Notes: generated by a model not told the origin, from the sequence alone. A DNA stretch of 15,544 nucleotides from Euperipatoides rowelli (GCA_003024985.2 PXIH01S0009178.1), one strand, 5' to 3'; positions 1-10,436 are shown, counted from the stretch's first letter. Numbers and translations are program-made.

Positions 1-2685
1 ATTAATGAAAATATCAATGTATAAAAAGTTTTCAAAAATTACTTCCCCCACAAAAAAAGCAATGATTATTTTAATCAATAAAATATAATTTCTTTTAATC
101 TTTTAAAAAAAAAATGAATACAGATAGAGTACTTTTGATTCAGGAGTATTAAATTTTTATTAGACCCTATTTTGAATGTTTTGCTCCTGTTTGGCATTTT
201 TCAATATCAAAATCAATTGTAAAAGAGATTAAAACAGTTAAATTGATCTTTGGCATGAATATACTGTAAACTGTAAATTATGAATTAGCATTAGAGGCTC
301 TTAATTTGGACAAGTTGAAAACTAGAAGATTTAGTGCAAGGTTTCAGGTAAACTTTTTCATTATTTTCCTCAATATTTTACCACAATGTTAATAACAGTT
401 ATGGAAGTATAAAAAGAACCTCCATATGGTGAAGTGACTAGAAGATCTAATGAATAAATTCTTCCTTTTGCTAAAACTGATTCATCAATTCCCCAATTTT
501 ATCTACAGTATTGTCTACAGTTCTCAATAACTTAAATATTGATATGAATATTTGTTAATTACAGCATTCTATAATTATATATGCTGCATTTTATGTTACT
601 GTGTGTGTTTGTATATATTGTATATATTTTTCATATTTATATCAATTATTTTATGTAAAAAGTTCAATGTCCAAGTTTTAACACAGGTTCTTTCAAACTT
701 TTGAAAATAGATACATTTATATACAGTATATTCAGGTTTATTTATTAAGTAAAACTATAACTGTGATCAATACAATTTGGATAACGGCCTTGCCCTTAGA
801 GATATGGCCATTATTTACAGTAGCCTACATAGAAAAACTTAGATTCAGTAATTAAAAATATTGCATATTTAAAAAATAATAATATTAACACATTAATCAA
901 AATAAAATTCAATTAACAAAATATATACTGTATATGTACACACAAATATAAACATTTATATAAACAGTATTTTTTCTCCAAAATGTGCGGATAGACTCAT
1001 CAGTGACAGTCATCAAAATCCAAACGAGCAGATAGGCCCCCTTATAGCAGTTCAAAACTTTCCAGGTAATATCCATCAATTGTTAAAGAACAAATAGTTC
1101 ATTGAAACTTGGCTAGACATCATACAATAAGTCAACCAACAGTTCATAAAGTAAACTTCATAGAAACAGTCAGGCAAACCATTCCTAGGTTGCGTTAGTA
1201 ATCAACCTTTGATAAAATCGCAGAAGTAGCAACAACTATCAGGAAAAAGTTAATCATCTTTCAGTCTTGGCTCGAATCCACTATAAATAAATTTTACACT
1301 TGGACTAAAAAAGGAACTAATTGCACTGTGAAGAAAACAAACTGTTCATATGTAATGAAATAAAGAAAAAAAATAATAATTGTAAAGACGGCAATTTTTA
1401 AGGCCCTGAATCAATCCAAAGCAATGCAATGCAAAAATAACATCCATTCCAAGAGATACACGCAGGTCATTCGACAAATCTAGGTTCAGACCGCTTCAAA
1501 CCATCAACTAACCATGCTTGACAAAAACAACAATATATTTATAACTATATACAGTATTCTTCCCTCCACCCAGACACATACTGTTAATACTTCATTACAT
1601 GCAGGCAAAATATTTGTCTAAATAATATTTTACATTAATTCAATGTACACAGAAATGTAGTTTCAATTTTATTAAAAAGTTCAAATACAGTATAAGCATT
1701 TTCTAAATGAAGCAAGTTTAAAGAATTAAAATAAAAATCTACTGCTAGTATAAATTAAGCAAATAAATGAATAAATCCTAGATAAAATTATTTTTTCCTA
1801 ATTTATTAATCTTAATGGTAAAACTGTATATTATTTCCAAATAATTATTTTATAGTTAAATATAGAATGGTGAAATTACGTGATTTTTTTTTTATCTATT
1901 TCTTATCTACAGTATTTTTAACATATAAGCATAGACCTTAAGTAGTAAGATACAGCATTTTTATTTCATATCTTGAAATAAAATTATGATGTACAGTAGA
2001 GGGAGCTACTGAATGAAAGAGTAAAGCTGCAGAGAACAAAAGACACCTTGAAATCTTTCAAGTAGATTATAGAATAATAAAGCTATTGTATTTGTATAGC
2101 TTTAAAATGGTCACTTAATATTTTGAAAGAAGAAATATAAGTTATAGCTAAAATTTTTAGATATTGTAATTCACCTATTTAAACTATGCTGACCATAATT
2201 GCAAATCTAAAAGAAAATTATAAAAGAAAAAAATTATTTAAGGAAATATTGGCTTTTTTTTCCTATTGAATTACCACAAATGAGAATTATAATTAGTTTT
2301 GAAGGTAACATTTTCAATAGAGAAGGGGTGGACAGGAGAAACAAATAAATTAAACTAATAAATGTAAACAACTTAAAACTATAAAGTTTTATCAAGACAA
2401 AAATAAATCAATTTTTACTTAGAAATAGTTAATGTTTTCTCTTTTTTATAAATACATCATAGTTAGACCTAATTCTCATAGGCTCAATATACTAGTTCTT
2501 TCATTAGGTGTAATATTGTATCAACAATTTTTTTTAATTCTTTTAAATAGGATAATCAGCTTAATTAATCCAATAGTTAAATCATAATTTTTTAATTTTT
2601 CTGTACCGTAATGGTATAATTTTTACAACAATCATTTTTTTCTATCTTTATATTAACCTGCATCCAGAAAAGATGCCCTTAGATT
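1..2685. other. AT-rich non-coding stretch, no gene seen
   Basis: I see no gene here. The sequence is dominated by A/T runs and short poly-A and poly-T tracts. The part from about 975 to 1510 is less AT-rich and of higher complexity, but its reading frames are short and match no family I know. Nine copies of TACAGTA/TACTGTA lie in this stretch, at 262, 504, 722, 816, 926, 1550, 1686, 1908 and 1992. The minus strand carries an AATAAA-type signal near 740, so a 3' UTR of a leftward gene is possible, but nothing confirms it. Confidence 0.6.
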
Positions 2686-2804
2686 AGGGTGACCAGAATT
2701 TCATAATTTAAACCATAAAAGTGCTGAAGAAAAAAAAAAAAAAAGGGGGGGGGGGGGGGTTTTTAGGATAGAGCCCCCCCCCCCCCCAAAAAAAAAAAAA
2801 AAAA
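2686..2804. repeat. Homopolymer palindrome beside a transposon-like terminus
   Basis: The block reads A15 (2730-2744), G15 (2745-2759), a 14-base spacer, C14 (2774-2787) and A17 (2788-2804). The G and C runs can pair as a long hairpin, and the G run could also form a quadruplex. Directly upstream, at 2686-2700, is AGGGTGACCAGAATT, which recurs inverted at 5974-5988 and looks like the end of a DNA transposon. Run lengths this close to one another may partly reflect assembly or polymerase slippage. Confidence 0.7.
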
Positions 2805-4560
2805 TCAGGTAGCCTAAATGAATTTGATGTATTTTATGGCAAAATATGTCCAAGTATTTTTTTAACTGAAAAAGGCCACACAGACATAAAATTGGGAAAG
2901 ACTGTAAAGTGGTGGGCACTAAACTAAATCCACTTGACCTAAAGAAAATAATTTACTCATTAATTCAAAATCCTATTATTATATTTATCTTCTTATTTTG
3001 ATGGTTATAAAAATAATTTGGGATAATAAATTCCAGCTAAGCTGCCACCAACGTATTTAAATGAAGATATTATAAAATTTGAAACTGTAAATAATAATTT
3101 TTTTTTTTTTTTAAATCTAAAAGACTCATATTTTTTTTGTACCATAATCGACTATGTGAAAAATAAATCTTAACCATTTCATTAATTTAAAATACTATGA
3201 GCTGTAGCTCCAGATTCTGTAGTCTTGATTTCGATTCGGTACAACAATAGTAACTCAATTATCAAATGCAACAAGCTAAAAAAATAGATTAACACCAATT
3301 ACAGTTCATACTTTAATACTTTAGATGACACTTTACTGAAAATAAGACTTACATTGTAGATTACTATATTACCAAGCCATTGGGATATTAGTTACCTTGG
3401 TGAATAGTCAGAGAACACTAATGATAGGAGAAGTGGGCTTTGGTGGTGTCCAGTGATAAGTTTAGGTTCGGTCGAGAAGGCATGTCACAAGTTCATCTTT
3501 GCGAAAGCATTCCTTGCAATATTGCTGTTTTGCATACCATAAACTTGATTTAATAAGATTATCCGTAAAATTTATTTGTTTACATACACTATGAAAGCTC
3601 AGAAGCTGTTATTAGCATATTGTACATGAAACATTCATATCTACAGTACATGTAAATTACTTTTTGATGTTACAATTTCAATGATTGGAAATGTTTTATA
3701 CACAGCATTATTTTTCTTTAGCAAATAATTGTGTTTGTTTATAAGAAACAGAGGCACAGTTTGAGGAGGAGGCTAAAAAGAAAAATTAAAATCAAAAATT
3801 ACCTGCCCTCTAAAAAAGTGTTAATCTTAAATAAAGATTTAAAATGATTTAAAATAATTGATCACTTTATTTTAAAACTTTAAAGAAAAATAATCTTTAA
3901 TTAGCAAATTTAACCATGATTTGTCCTAGACATTTATTAAGATTTTAGTCAGAATTGCAAAGCAAAGAAAATGTGGAAACACAAAATAAGCTAAATTTGA
4001 ACAATGGATTAAAAATAAAATAAAATATGAACTTCACAGACAACAAAAAAAATTACCAGATTTTTAAAAACAGCACAACAAGGTAAGTTTTATTATTTTT
4101 CTAATATTTTTATTACTTAAAAAACAAAATTAGAATTAGTCATCTAACAATGGCCCACCAATTCTTTAATTAAAAAAAAATATCGGCTTTATACTATTAA
4201 CTTTTTTAATCAAATGATATTAATTTTTTTATGATTTTAAGATTATACAGCTACAATTTTTGATTTTTCATCCAGTGTATGGGCTGTTTTGACATTATTT
4301 AAATAATTCAATGTTAAGCCAAATCATGTTATTTTGATAATTTCCTCAGCAATTTTGTATTTGATTTTTCATTTAGCCTATAGCTCATTTAGACATTTTA
4401 TTGCAATACAGCTAAAATTAAATGATCCGTCACAAATTTAGATTTGTACTTTATTCTAAAGTCTAATTTTATTTTTTATTTTTATTAAGTTATGACCAAC
4501 TACATATAGTACATACATAAATATGTTGTAATAGGCCTAAGAGCCTCTCACAAGGGGTTG
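2805..4560. other. AT-rich non-coding stretch with one possible exon remnant
   Basis: This is mostly low-complexity A/T sequence. The segment at about 3400-3560 is more GC-balanced. On the minus strand a frame runs open from 3613 to a TAA at 3462-3464 and contains the cysteine-bearing motif YCKECFRKDELVTC. It has no start codon or strong splice signals, so it may be a decayed exon or chance. One TACAGTA word lies at 3642. Nothing else could be assigned. Confidence 0.5.
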
Positions 4561-4570
4561 ACATATAGGT
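4561..4570. repeat. Target-site duplication, left copy
   Basis: ACATATAGGT lies immediately left of the inverted end of the 610-bp transposon and is identical to 5181-5190. Confidence 0.85.
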
Positions 4571-4606
4571 AGGGTTGCCAGATTTGTTTTGGGGGAAAAA
4601 AAAAAA

Positions 4607-4679
4607 GGAAGATTTTCACAAAAAATAAGGAAGATTCACAAAAAATAAAGAAGATTTTCACAAAAAAATAAGGAAGATG
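4607..4679 (+). repeat. Tandem repeat of about 20-23 bp inside the DNA transposon
   Basis: Three full units and one partial unit are visible, starting at 4607, 4629, 4649 and 4672. Each follows the pattern GGAAGATT, an optional TT, CAC, then A-run and TAA. Unit length varies by a few bases through A-run and TT differences. Subterminal repeats like this are often transposase-binding sites, but that role is inference here. Confidence 0.75.
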
Positions 4680-4790
4680 TATGCAACATATAAATAATTT
4701 TGACTCAAAGTCTTTACCAGTTTTAACTTAGATTTTAATATTTAATATAAATATCTACGGTAATTATGAAAATGTGAAGTGTTGCTGTCA

Positions 4791-4964
4791 TCACTCGTAT
4801 TTAGCAGATGATTTGGCAGCCTGGATTAATTTTATATTATTTTGGCTTTCCAAGAGAAATTCTCTGCATGACTGATTGAAATTGAGAAACACCTGTAGTT
4901 CAGCTTTTATCACAGCACTATTGCATTGCCAACCTTTGAGACAAGTCACTAGATCTAGTGCTTT
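4791..4964 (-). pseudogene. Unidentified coding-like fragment inside the DNA transposon
   Basis: A minus-strand frame ends with TGA at 4791-4793. Excluding the upstream AAT-microsatellite translation (poly-Asn/Ile), about 57 residues remain. They start near ALDLVTCLKGWQ and end in AAKSSAKYE, with a balanced amino-acid composition. I recognise no domain. It could be the last exon of the transposase of an autonomous relative, kept when the interior was deleted, or simply chance. The N-terminal part of the frame is microsatellite and should not be read as protein. Confidence 0.2.
4947..4960. repeat. 14-bp perfect palindrome
   Basis: CACTAGATCTAGTG equals its own reverse complement. It lies inside the 610-bp transposon, next to the AT-rich microsatellite. 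A binding-site role is possible but unsupported. Confidence 0.8.
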
Positions 4965-4966
4965 TA

Positions 4967-5006
4967 ATATTATTATTATTATTGTTATATTATTATTATT
5001 ATTATA
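4967..5006. repeat. AAT/ATT microsatellite
   Basis: Runs of ATT repeats are interrupted once (ATTGTTAT). The tract lies inside the 610-bp transposon and explains the Asn/Ile-rich translation on the minus strand. Confidence 0.85.
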
Positions 5007-5180
5007 GGTTTTATTGACAAATAACACAATAAACAATATGTATAGATTTAATAATTAACTAAATTTAGTATGCTTTATACTTTTAAAAAAAAAAACGTAC
5101 AATAGCCCCAAAATACGGAAGACGTATTTTAAAGTAAAAAACGTAAGAATACGGAAAAAAACGTACAATCTGGCAACCCT

Positions 5181-5190
5181 ACATATAGGT
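5181..5190. repeat. Target-site duplication, right copy
   Basis: ACATATAGGT lies immediately right of the inverted end and exactly matches 4561-4570. The lack of mismatches suggests a fairly recent insertion. Confidence 0.85.
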
Positions 5191-5640
5191 GCATGGACCA
5201 GGAAGGGTAACAACAATAATCACATACAAGAAATAAATAATGTAAAAGGTACAAGCCATATATATAGTTGTCTATTTTCTAATTAAATTTAAAATTTTAA
5301 TATATAAAATACAGTACATTTACTTATACAGTATACACACATTGTTTACATTTATACATTAATTTATATATTGTACATTGTAAGTTCCAGAGTGTTAATT
5401 GTTATTCCTATTTAAAAGAAACATTTCATTTATATACTGTACATTACAAGAGCCAGATTGCTAATTGCCAATCCTATTTATTGGAAACCTGCCTTGGTCT
5501 GCACCTGTGGTAAATAGACTTTAATTATTATAATCTTATGACAATGCAAATGTGAAGATTTGCTGAATGTGCATCAAGATAGCTTAGGAAGTGTGTGTGA
5601 ATACATTAACGATAGAATGCAAAATTCTGGTGTTGGCTGA
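5191..5640. other. AT-rich stretch around a 66-bp tandem duplication
   Basis: No gene is visible. Three TACAGTA/TACTGTA words cluster here, at 5310, 5327 and 5435. The first two start only 17 bp apart. Confidence 0.5.
5363..5487 (+). repeat. Diverged tandem duplication, period 66 bp
   Basis: Unit A begins at 5363 and unit B at 5429, both with TTTATATA. They then share a TGTACATT core, a CCAGA block, TAATTG, ATTCCTATTT or ATCCTATTT, and GAAAC. The copies differ at many positions. At the same spot unit A reads TATTGTA and unit B reads TACTGTA, so that word was either present in the ancestor and decayed once, or arose by point mutation. Confidence 0.75.
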
Positions 5641-5691
5641 AGAGGCGAAAAAGGAACGGCGGAAGCGGCAAAATAAAATCTTAGCCATTCT

Positions 5692-5898
5692 CTAGTTATA
5701 ATGTCCGTTAGCTTTTCCCGGATTTATATCTCCTGCCTTGTTATAGGCAGCAGGCCAGAAGACGATCACGGAAAGCTTCACCAACCGATTCCTAGCAGAG
5801 GTGACGCCGGCCTGGTCTTACCAACTTTGATCTTGGATCTGTTCGCCGCATGCTTTTTCAACATACCACTCCTCAGGACTAGAGGTCAGATCAATTCT
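5692..5898 (-). pseudogene. Unidentified coding-like frame in a CpG-richer patch
   Basis: The patch at about 5640-5940 is clearly richer in GC and CpG than its surroundings. On the minus strand one frame of 69 codons is interrupted only by a TAA at 5818-5820. It contains motifs such as SSPEEWYVEKACGEQIQDQ and NRLVKLSVIVFWPAAYNKAG. The sequence just before that stop also fits a splice donor (G then GTAAGA). On the plus strand an open frame of 78 codons (5701-5937) overlaps it. I recognise neither product. GC-rich DNA gives open frames easily, so a decayed transposon or exon remnant is only a possibility. Confidence 0.2.
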
Positions 5899-6204
5899 TT
5901 ATATTTGTTTAACGTTGCCCTGCTGAGACATTTCTAATTAGTAACTTTTAATCAACTGAAATAGACATCTAATAATTCTGGTCACCCTTCATTCTAAAGC
6001 TGCTGCAACACATATCCGCACCTTTACACACACATACATTTGTTTAGAATATTTACACTGTATTTACAACAATTGCTTTTTACCATTATTTACATAATAA
6101 ACATATATTCTTTTTTATATAAAACTAATGCTGTTTACCCTGTGCTTATTTATTGGTTCACCCTGGTCTTTATACCCTTACACCCCTATAATAATAGTTA
6201 ATAG

Positions 6205-6330
6205 TATGATGGGTCGCTTATAAGTCCACACCCAGTTCGGGCTATATTTAAAGACATCACCTTTGTTGCATCCCACTTGAGCATCATAAACGTTTCCGAA
6301 CCGATCCCGAGCACTATTACAATGTGGATT
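6205..6330 (+). other. GC-richer patch with a TATA-like element, unassigned
   Basis: The patch holds GGGCTATATTTAAAG near 6239-6253, followed by non-repetitive sequence with several CpG sites. This resembles a core promoter or a short LTR fragment, but I could find neither matching ends nor a target duplication. Its identity is unknown. Confidence 0.2.
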
Positions 6331-6757
6331 TGCTTTTTATTTTGTTTTAACAAAAATTACAGTAGCGTAAATGAAGTCATTGTAAAGAAAGAATAAAAAA
6401 ATAAAAATGTTGAGACAAAAAGCTAGTTGGAATCAGAAAACTAAAAAACTTTTACACCATTTACAATAGACTGCTATAATTTTTCCCAATAATGTTAATC
6501 TTAACAATGAGAAAACTAACAATACAAAACATCCCCCATGATATATAGTATTTCATTTATAAATTATATTGTAGCTAATAAGAAAACATTTTGGCTAGTT
6601 ATTATATTTTGTATCTGATACATTTGAAAAATATGTTGATTTCAGTGCCAATAATCCAATTATTTCTATTTGAATTGTTAATTTGTGTAAATAATTTATG
6701 AAATATGCCATTTATCAGCAATTTATCTTATCCAATTTAAAAAAATTGCTAGCTCAT

Positions 6758-6890
6758 GGGGGGGGGGGGGGGATTTATGCACGATCCTCCCCTCAACAGG
6801 GACTATGCTCTGGACCCCACACGGGTGATATCCCCGGACCCCGTGTGCTAGTGACACCCCTAATGTATGGGGACCTTTAATCTGGGCCAT
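6758..6890. repeat. G15 tract plus GC-rich hairpin patch, probable repeat fragment
   Basis: A run of 15 G (6758-6772) starts a GC-rich island inside AT-rich DNA. Within it CACACGG (6818-6824) pairs with CCGTGTG (6841-6847), and GGACCCC occurs twice in direct orientation. The island ends near a TGACACCCCTAATG segment followed by an AAT microsatellite from about 6900. This composition resembles a SINE or a DNA-transposon terminus, but I cannot name a family. Confidence 0.35.
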
Positions 6891-6899
6891 AAACAAGCA

Positions 6900-7694
6900 A
6901 AATAATAATAATAATAATTCAGTGCAATGAATAAATCAATTAGGAATGTGAAAAAGGTTTGGTTGAACTTGTCCTTGACAAACTTTACAAAATAAAATTC
7001 AATGTCAGGAAATTGCCTGATATTCACTGTTACATTTGCCTTGCAGGAAATACTTTTTATAAAGCTATTATTATTATTCTGGATAGATTTAGATCTCAGC
7101 ATGCTTTTCCCTCTACTTCCTGGATTTAAAAATTTTGAGTAAACAAACAGGCTTTGAGGCTCTTTAGTAAGGTTGATGACCAGTTGTCTCTTAAGTGGGA
7201 TATGTCCAGGAGCATTTTGAAAAAGCCTGTTCTTACCACAACTGCTTTTTCTAAGAACAAATGACTAGCCATTTGACAATGAGGAAAGGTCACTTGTCAC
7301 ATGTTAGGTGACAATATAACGGGAATGAGCAATCATATGATTATATTAGATGACAAAAGGATGTTTAGCTTTTTTTTAAAAAAAAAAAAAAAAATATTAG
7401 TGATATTTTATTTTATTTATTTCCGCATAATTTAAAAGGGGTTGGTTAAAAATAGCATTAAAAAATTATTTAAATTTTTGTAATCAACAGAATTAAAAGC
7501 TGTTTTTTTTTTTCTATATCTAATTTTTCGATAAAAACCATACTTTTGAAAACTGTTTTTGTATAAGATAACCTATCAATATTTAAAAAAATTTCATTTA
7601 TTCATATTATTTATGGTAGGCTACTTACTGTAAATATTTAAAAATTATGCATTTCCTCATTTTCATAGTTAAATATTCTTTATTTACTTACGAT
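6900..7694. other. Non-coding stretch downstream of the CR1-like element
   Basis: No gene is seen. The segment begins with an AAT microsatellite at about 6900-6918. It contains a perfect 7-bp-stem hairpin, TTGTCAC-ATGTTAG-GTGACAA, at 7294-7314, and a poly-T/poly-A tract near 7371-7394. One TACTGTA word lies at 7626. Confidence 0.5.
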
Positions 7695-7721
7695 AAATTA
7701 AATTAAATCTAAATTAAATCT
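7695..7721 (-). repeat. Short tandem repeat at the CR1-like 3' end
   Basis: AAATTAAATCT occurs twice (7700-7710, 7711-7721), preceded by a partial unit. It lies about 20 bp after the ORF2 stop. CR1 and L2 relatives commonly end in such short repeats, so this probably marks the element's terminus, but no flanking duplication proves it. Confidence 0.55.
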
Positions 7722-7738
7722 AAGGATAGAATGTCTTA

Positions 7739-10436
7739 TTAGACTTTTATACCCAGAAAAACTAGATTATATAATATAAAACGATTGTATAAATAAGTGT
7801 CTAAGCTGTTCTTAAATACTTTTAAAGCTGAGGAGTATACTATGACTTCCGGCAGACTGTTCCATTCACTGACCACATGATTAGTAATGAAAAATTCTCT
7901 GATCTTTAGTCTTACCTGTCCTATAAACAACTTAAAATAGTGGCCCCTAGTATATGTGATGTCATATATATGAAACAATTCCTTATTATAACTTAACTTA
8001 ACATTTTTAAATACAAAAATTAAGTCGCCCCTAAGTTTTCTGTGAACATCCCAAGAAATAACTTCAAATCCATTCATATGTTTAGATATCCTACACAGAA
8101 AAGTATCTAATTTGTTCATATCGTCCATGTTAGTATAAGAGTAGGTAACTGAACAATATTCAATCATAGGTTGTAAATAACTATTGAACGTCTGAATATC
8201 AATTTCAGGGAAAACAGTTTTTAACATGTAAAACTTTCTAATTAGTTTAGATAATAGATAGTCTGCATGGAAAGTGAAAGGCATCCGATCATCAATCATG
8301 ACCCCCAGGTCTTTATAAAAACGCACATTTTCAATTTTATTTCCACTAACATAAAAATTAGGGACTGCCACAAAATTACCCATGAATATACACCTAGTCT
8401 TTGTATAATTTCATTGATTGAGAGAAGAAATCTATCTAAATCTGGAATAATTCCATGGCCAAGTTGCTGTCTATCACTGAGAAAAGTCTCATGTCGTCGG
8501 CATAGCTAATTATGTTATGCATGGGGGGATTATGTAAATCAGCGATATATATAACTTATATACTGTATATTAAACAGGAGTGCCGTTAAAACCGCTCCCT
8601 GAGGAAGCCCGTGATTTCTCCAACCAATTCTCGAGTTTTTTCGGTCAATTCTGATGTAACAAGTTCTATCAGATAGAAACTCAAATATCCATTTGCATAA
8701 AATTCTTGGGATGTTTAATTTTATCATTTTTATTATCAATCGATCTATACAAACCAAATCAAACGCATTTGATAAGTCAAAGAATATAATTGCCAATTTG
8801 TGTCCGGAATCTCTTAGCTCTGTCCAAGATTTGTAAGCCGAGAGTAAGCAAGTTTCTGTAGAGTAACCGGAACGAAATCCGTGTTGAAATTCACTAAGTG
8901 AATGGAGAAGGTAAGGATTCAATAAATTGAGAATAATCTTTTCCATGATTTATGATATATTATTTGTAATGCTGATTGGCCTATAATAACAGAACGATTT
9001 CCCTTCTTAAAAATTGGATTCATTATTGTCTCTTTCCATTTTAATGGGATTTTGCCAGAGAGTACAGACACATGAATTAACAGCCATATAATATAAGAAA
9101 ATTCATCATTAAATTTCTTGATTAAAAAATTAGGAATACCATTGGTTCCAGCTACAAACGAGTTCTTCAGGCCCTTGATTATCTCATTTATACATGATTG
9201 AGTAATCACATCTACAATGTTAGCCTCTTGGTGATCTAGAAGATTTATAGCGACCCTGTCAATATAATAATTATTACTGTATAACCGAGTAAAAGCATTA
9301 GCTATATCTATGGGGTTAGCCACAGCAAGATCATTAATCATAATATAATCAATAGATTCCAAATTTTTTACCTCTACTCATCCTATACATTTTATATATG
9401 CTAGCAGGATCCTACCTAATCTTATTTAACTGTAATTCATATCATCTTTTTTTATTCCTTCTAGTCAAATGAATGACTAGATTCTGTTTCTCTTTATAAG
9501 CAACAAAATTAGACAGATTAAGATTCTTTTGATATTTTCTAAATAAATTATTTCTTACATGTTTTAATTCTATAATTTCAGCTGTAAGCCATCTTGGATT
9601 ACTTTTTACAACATACTAAATCCCTTAATTGGTTTGTATCATATTGGTTAGAAGAAAACACCTCAATCAAATCCCCCAGTGCACAACGAAAACTTTCAAA
9701 ATTTGATTTTGCATAATCAGAATATTCATATGAATCGACTACATGTGAAGACCCTTTTTGACAACTAACAAATTTGCAGTGCAATAAAATGTGGTCATTC
9801 TTCATTATTGGAGGTCTGTAATAAACATTATTAATCAAATTGGGGTTGTTGACAATTATTACATCCAACAAAGCCNATGAGTCACCCCTATAACGAGTAT
9901 GTTGACTTATTATTTGAAACAGAAGGTTTGACTGTACAAAATTTATAACATCCATATTAAAGACACAACCTATTTTATCAGAATAAATACTCCAGTCGAT
10001 GTATGGTGCATTTAAATCTCCTAACAGAATAAAAAAAATCAATTTTTTCTCTCTCAAAATATTCATAACTCCTGATGAATCCTGTTATCAAATTATCATT
10101 TTGTTCCAAATCTTGACCAGGAGGTCTATAAAATAGTCCTACCAACCATGACTGAGCCTTAAATTTTATTTTAATCACATTAGTTCTACAGAACCCAACT
10201 CCATTTTAATCAATTGAAAATCAATTTCATTTTTGTAAATCACCAAAAGACCTCCCCCCCCCCTTGAATCAATCCTAATTGTGCCCTCAACAGAGTAACT
10301 ATGAATATTGATCGTAGAAAATTGATCGGGGCTACAAAACCGTGTTTCCGTTATAGCAAAAAAATATAGGGTTTGTATCTTTAATAGTACACACCTCATC
10401 AATTTTATTTCTCAGAGACAATATGTTAGTATACAT
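7739..10436 (-). pseudogene. CR1-like ORF2: endonuclease plus reverse transcriptase, frameshifted
   Basis: ORF2 nicks target DNA and primes reverse transcription of the element's own RNA. From the probable ATG at 10434-10436, endonuclease motifs come first: AITETRF, GLFYRPPG, LLGDLNAPYIDWS and KNDHILL. A linker around 9380-9600 reads NPRWLTAEI then basic sequence. RT motifs follow: PIFKKGN, YRPISIT, QHGFRSGYST, motif A FFDLSNAFD (Asp at 8776-8778), motif B GLPQGAVL, and motif C YADD at 8493-8504. The last 214 residues (7739-8383, stop at 7739) hold KDLGVMIDD, the KLRGDLI region and the terminal EWNSLPE block. Breaks occur near 10370, 10175, 10020, 9480, 9360-9400, 8990, 8560 and 8400, several in homopolymers. 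The catalytic residues themselves are still present, so the decay is moderate. Confidence 0.9.
8561..8567 (-). other. TACTGTA word at an RT frame break
   Basis: The word lies between RT motif B and YADD, right after the LLFNI block, where an extra Gln appears in a normally gap-free stretch. Deleting five bases alone does not align the two frames. A 2-bp change in the adjoining AT run would also be needed. The site supports the excision-scar idea only partly. Confidence 0.4.

Larger units (their letters stand above)
4571..5180. mobile_element. Short non-autonomous DNA transposon (610 bp, inverted ends, target duplication)
   Basis: The left end AGGGTTGCCAGATT (4571-4584) is matched by its exact inverse AATCTGGCAACCCT at 5167-5180. 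The element is flanked by the identical 10-mer ACATATAGGT at 4561-4570 and 5181-5190. If the ends are read as TAGGG...CCCTA, the duplication becomes the 8-mer CATATAGG, which would suit hAT-type elements. The 10-bp reading would suit Mutator-like elements. The superfamily therefore stays open. Inside are tandem GGAAGATTTTCACAAAAA-type repeats, an AAT microsatellite, a 14-bp palindrome and a minus-strand frame of unknown identity. There is no recognisable transposase, so it would need help in trans. Confidence 0.88.

Noticed and set aside
909-1076. 55-codon minus-strand frame starting with an ATG
   Set aside because: The second half is AT-repeat translation and the first half matches nothing I know. 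It is too weak to call.
2701-2919. 72-codon minus-strand frame with poly-Phe, poly-Gly and poly-Pro
   Set aside because: It is a translation of the A/G and C/A homopolymers, not a protein.
6225-6260. tRNA-like T-arm near CAGTTCGGGC
   Set aside because: No acceptor or anticodon stems can be formed around it.
6698-6880. 60-codon plus-strand frame
   Set aside because: It starts in AT-rich DNA, crosses the G15 run and ends in a repeat-like GC patch. There is no sign of coding constraint.
6860-7102. 80-codon minus-strand frame
   Set aside because: It is partly AAT-microsatellite translation, with no recognisable motif.
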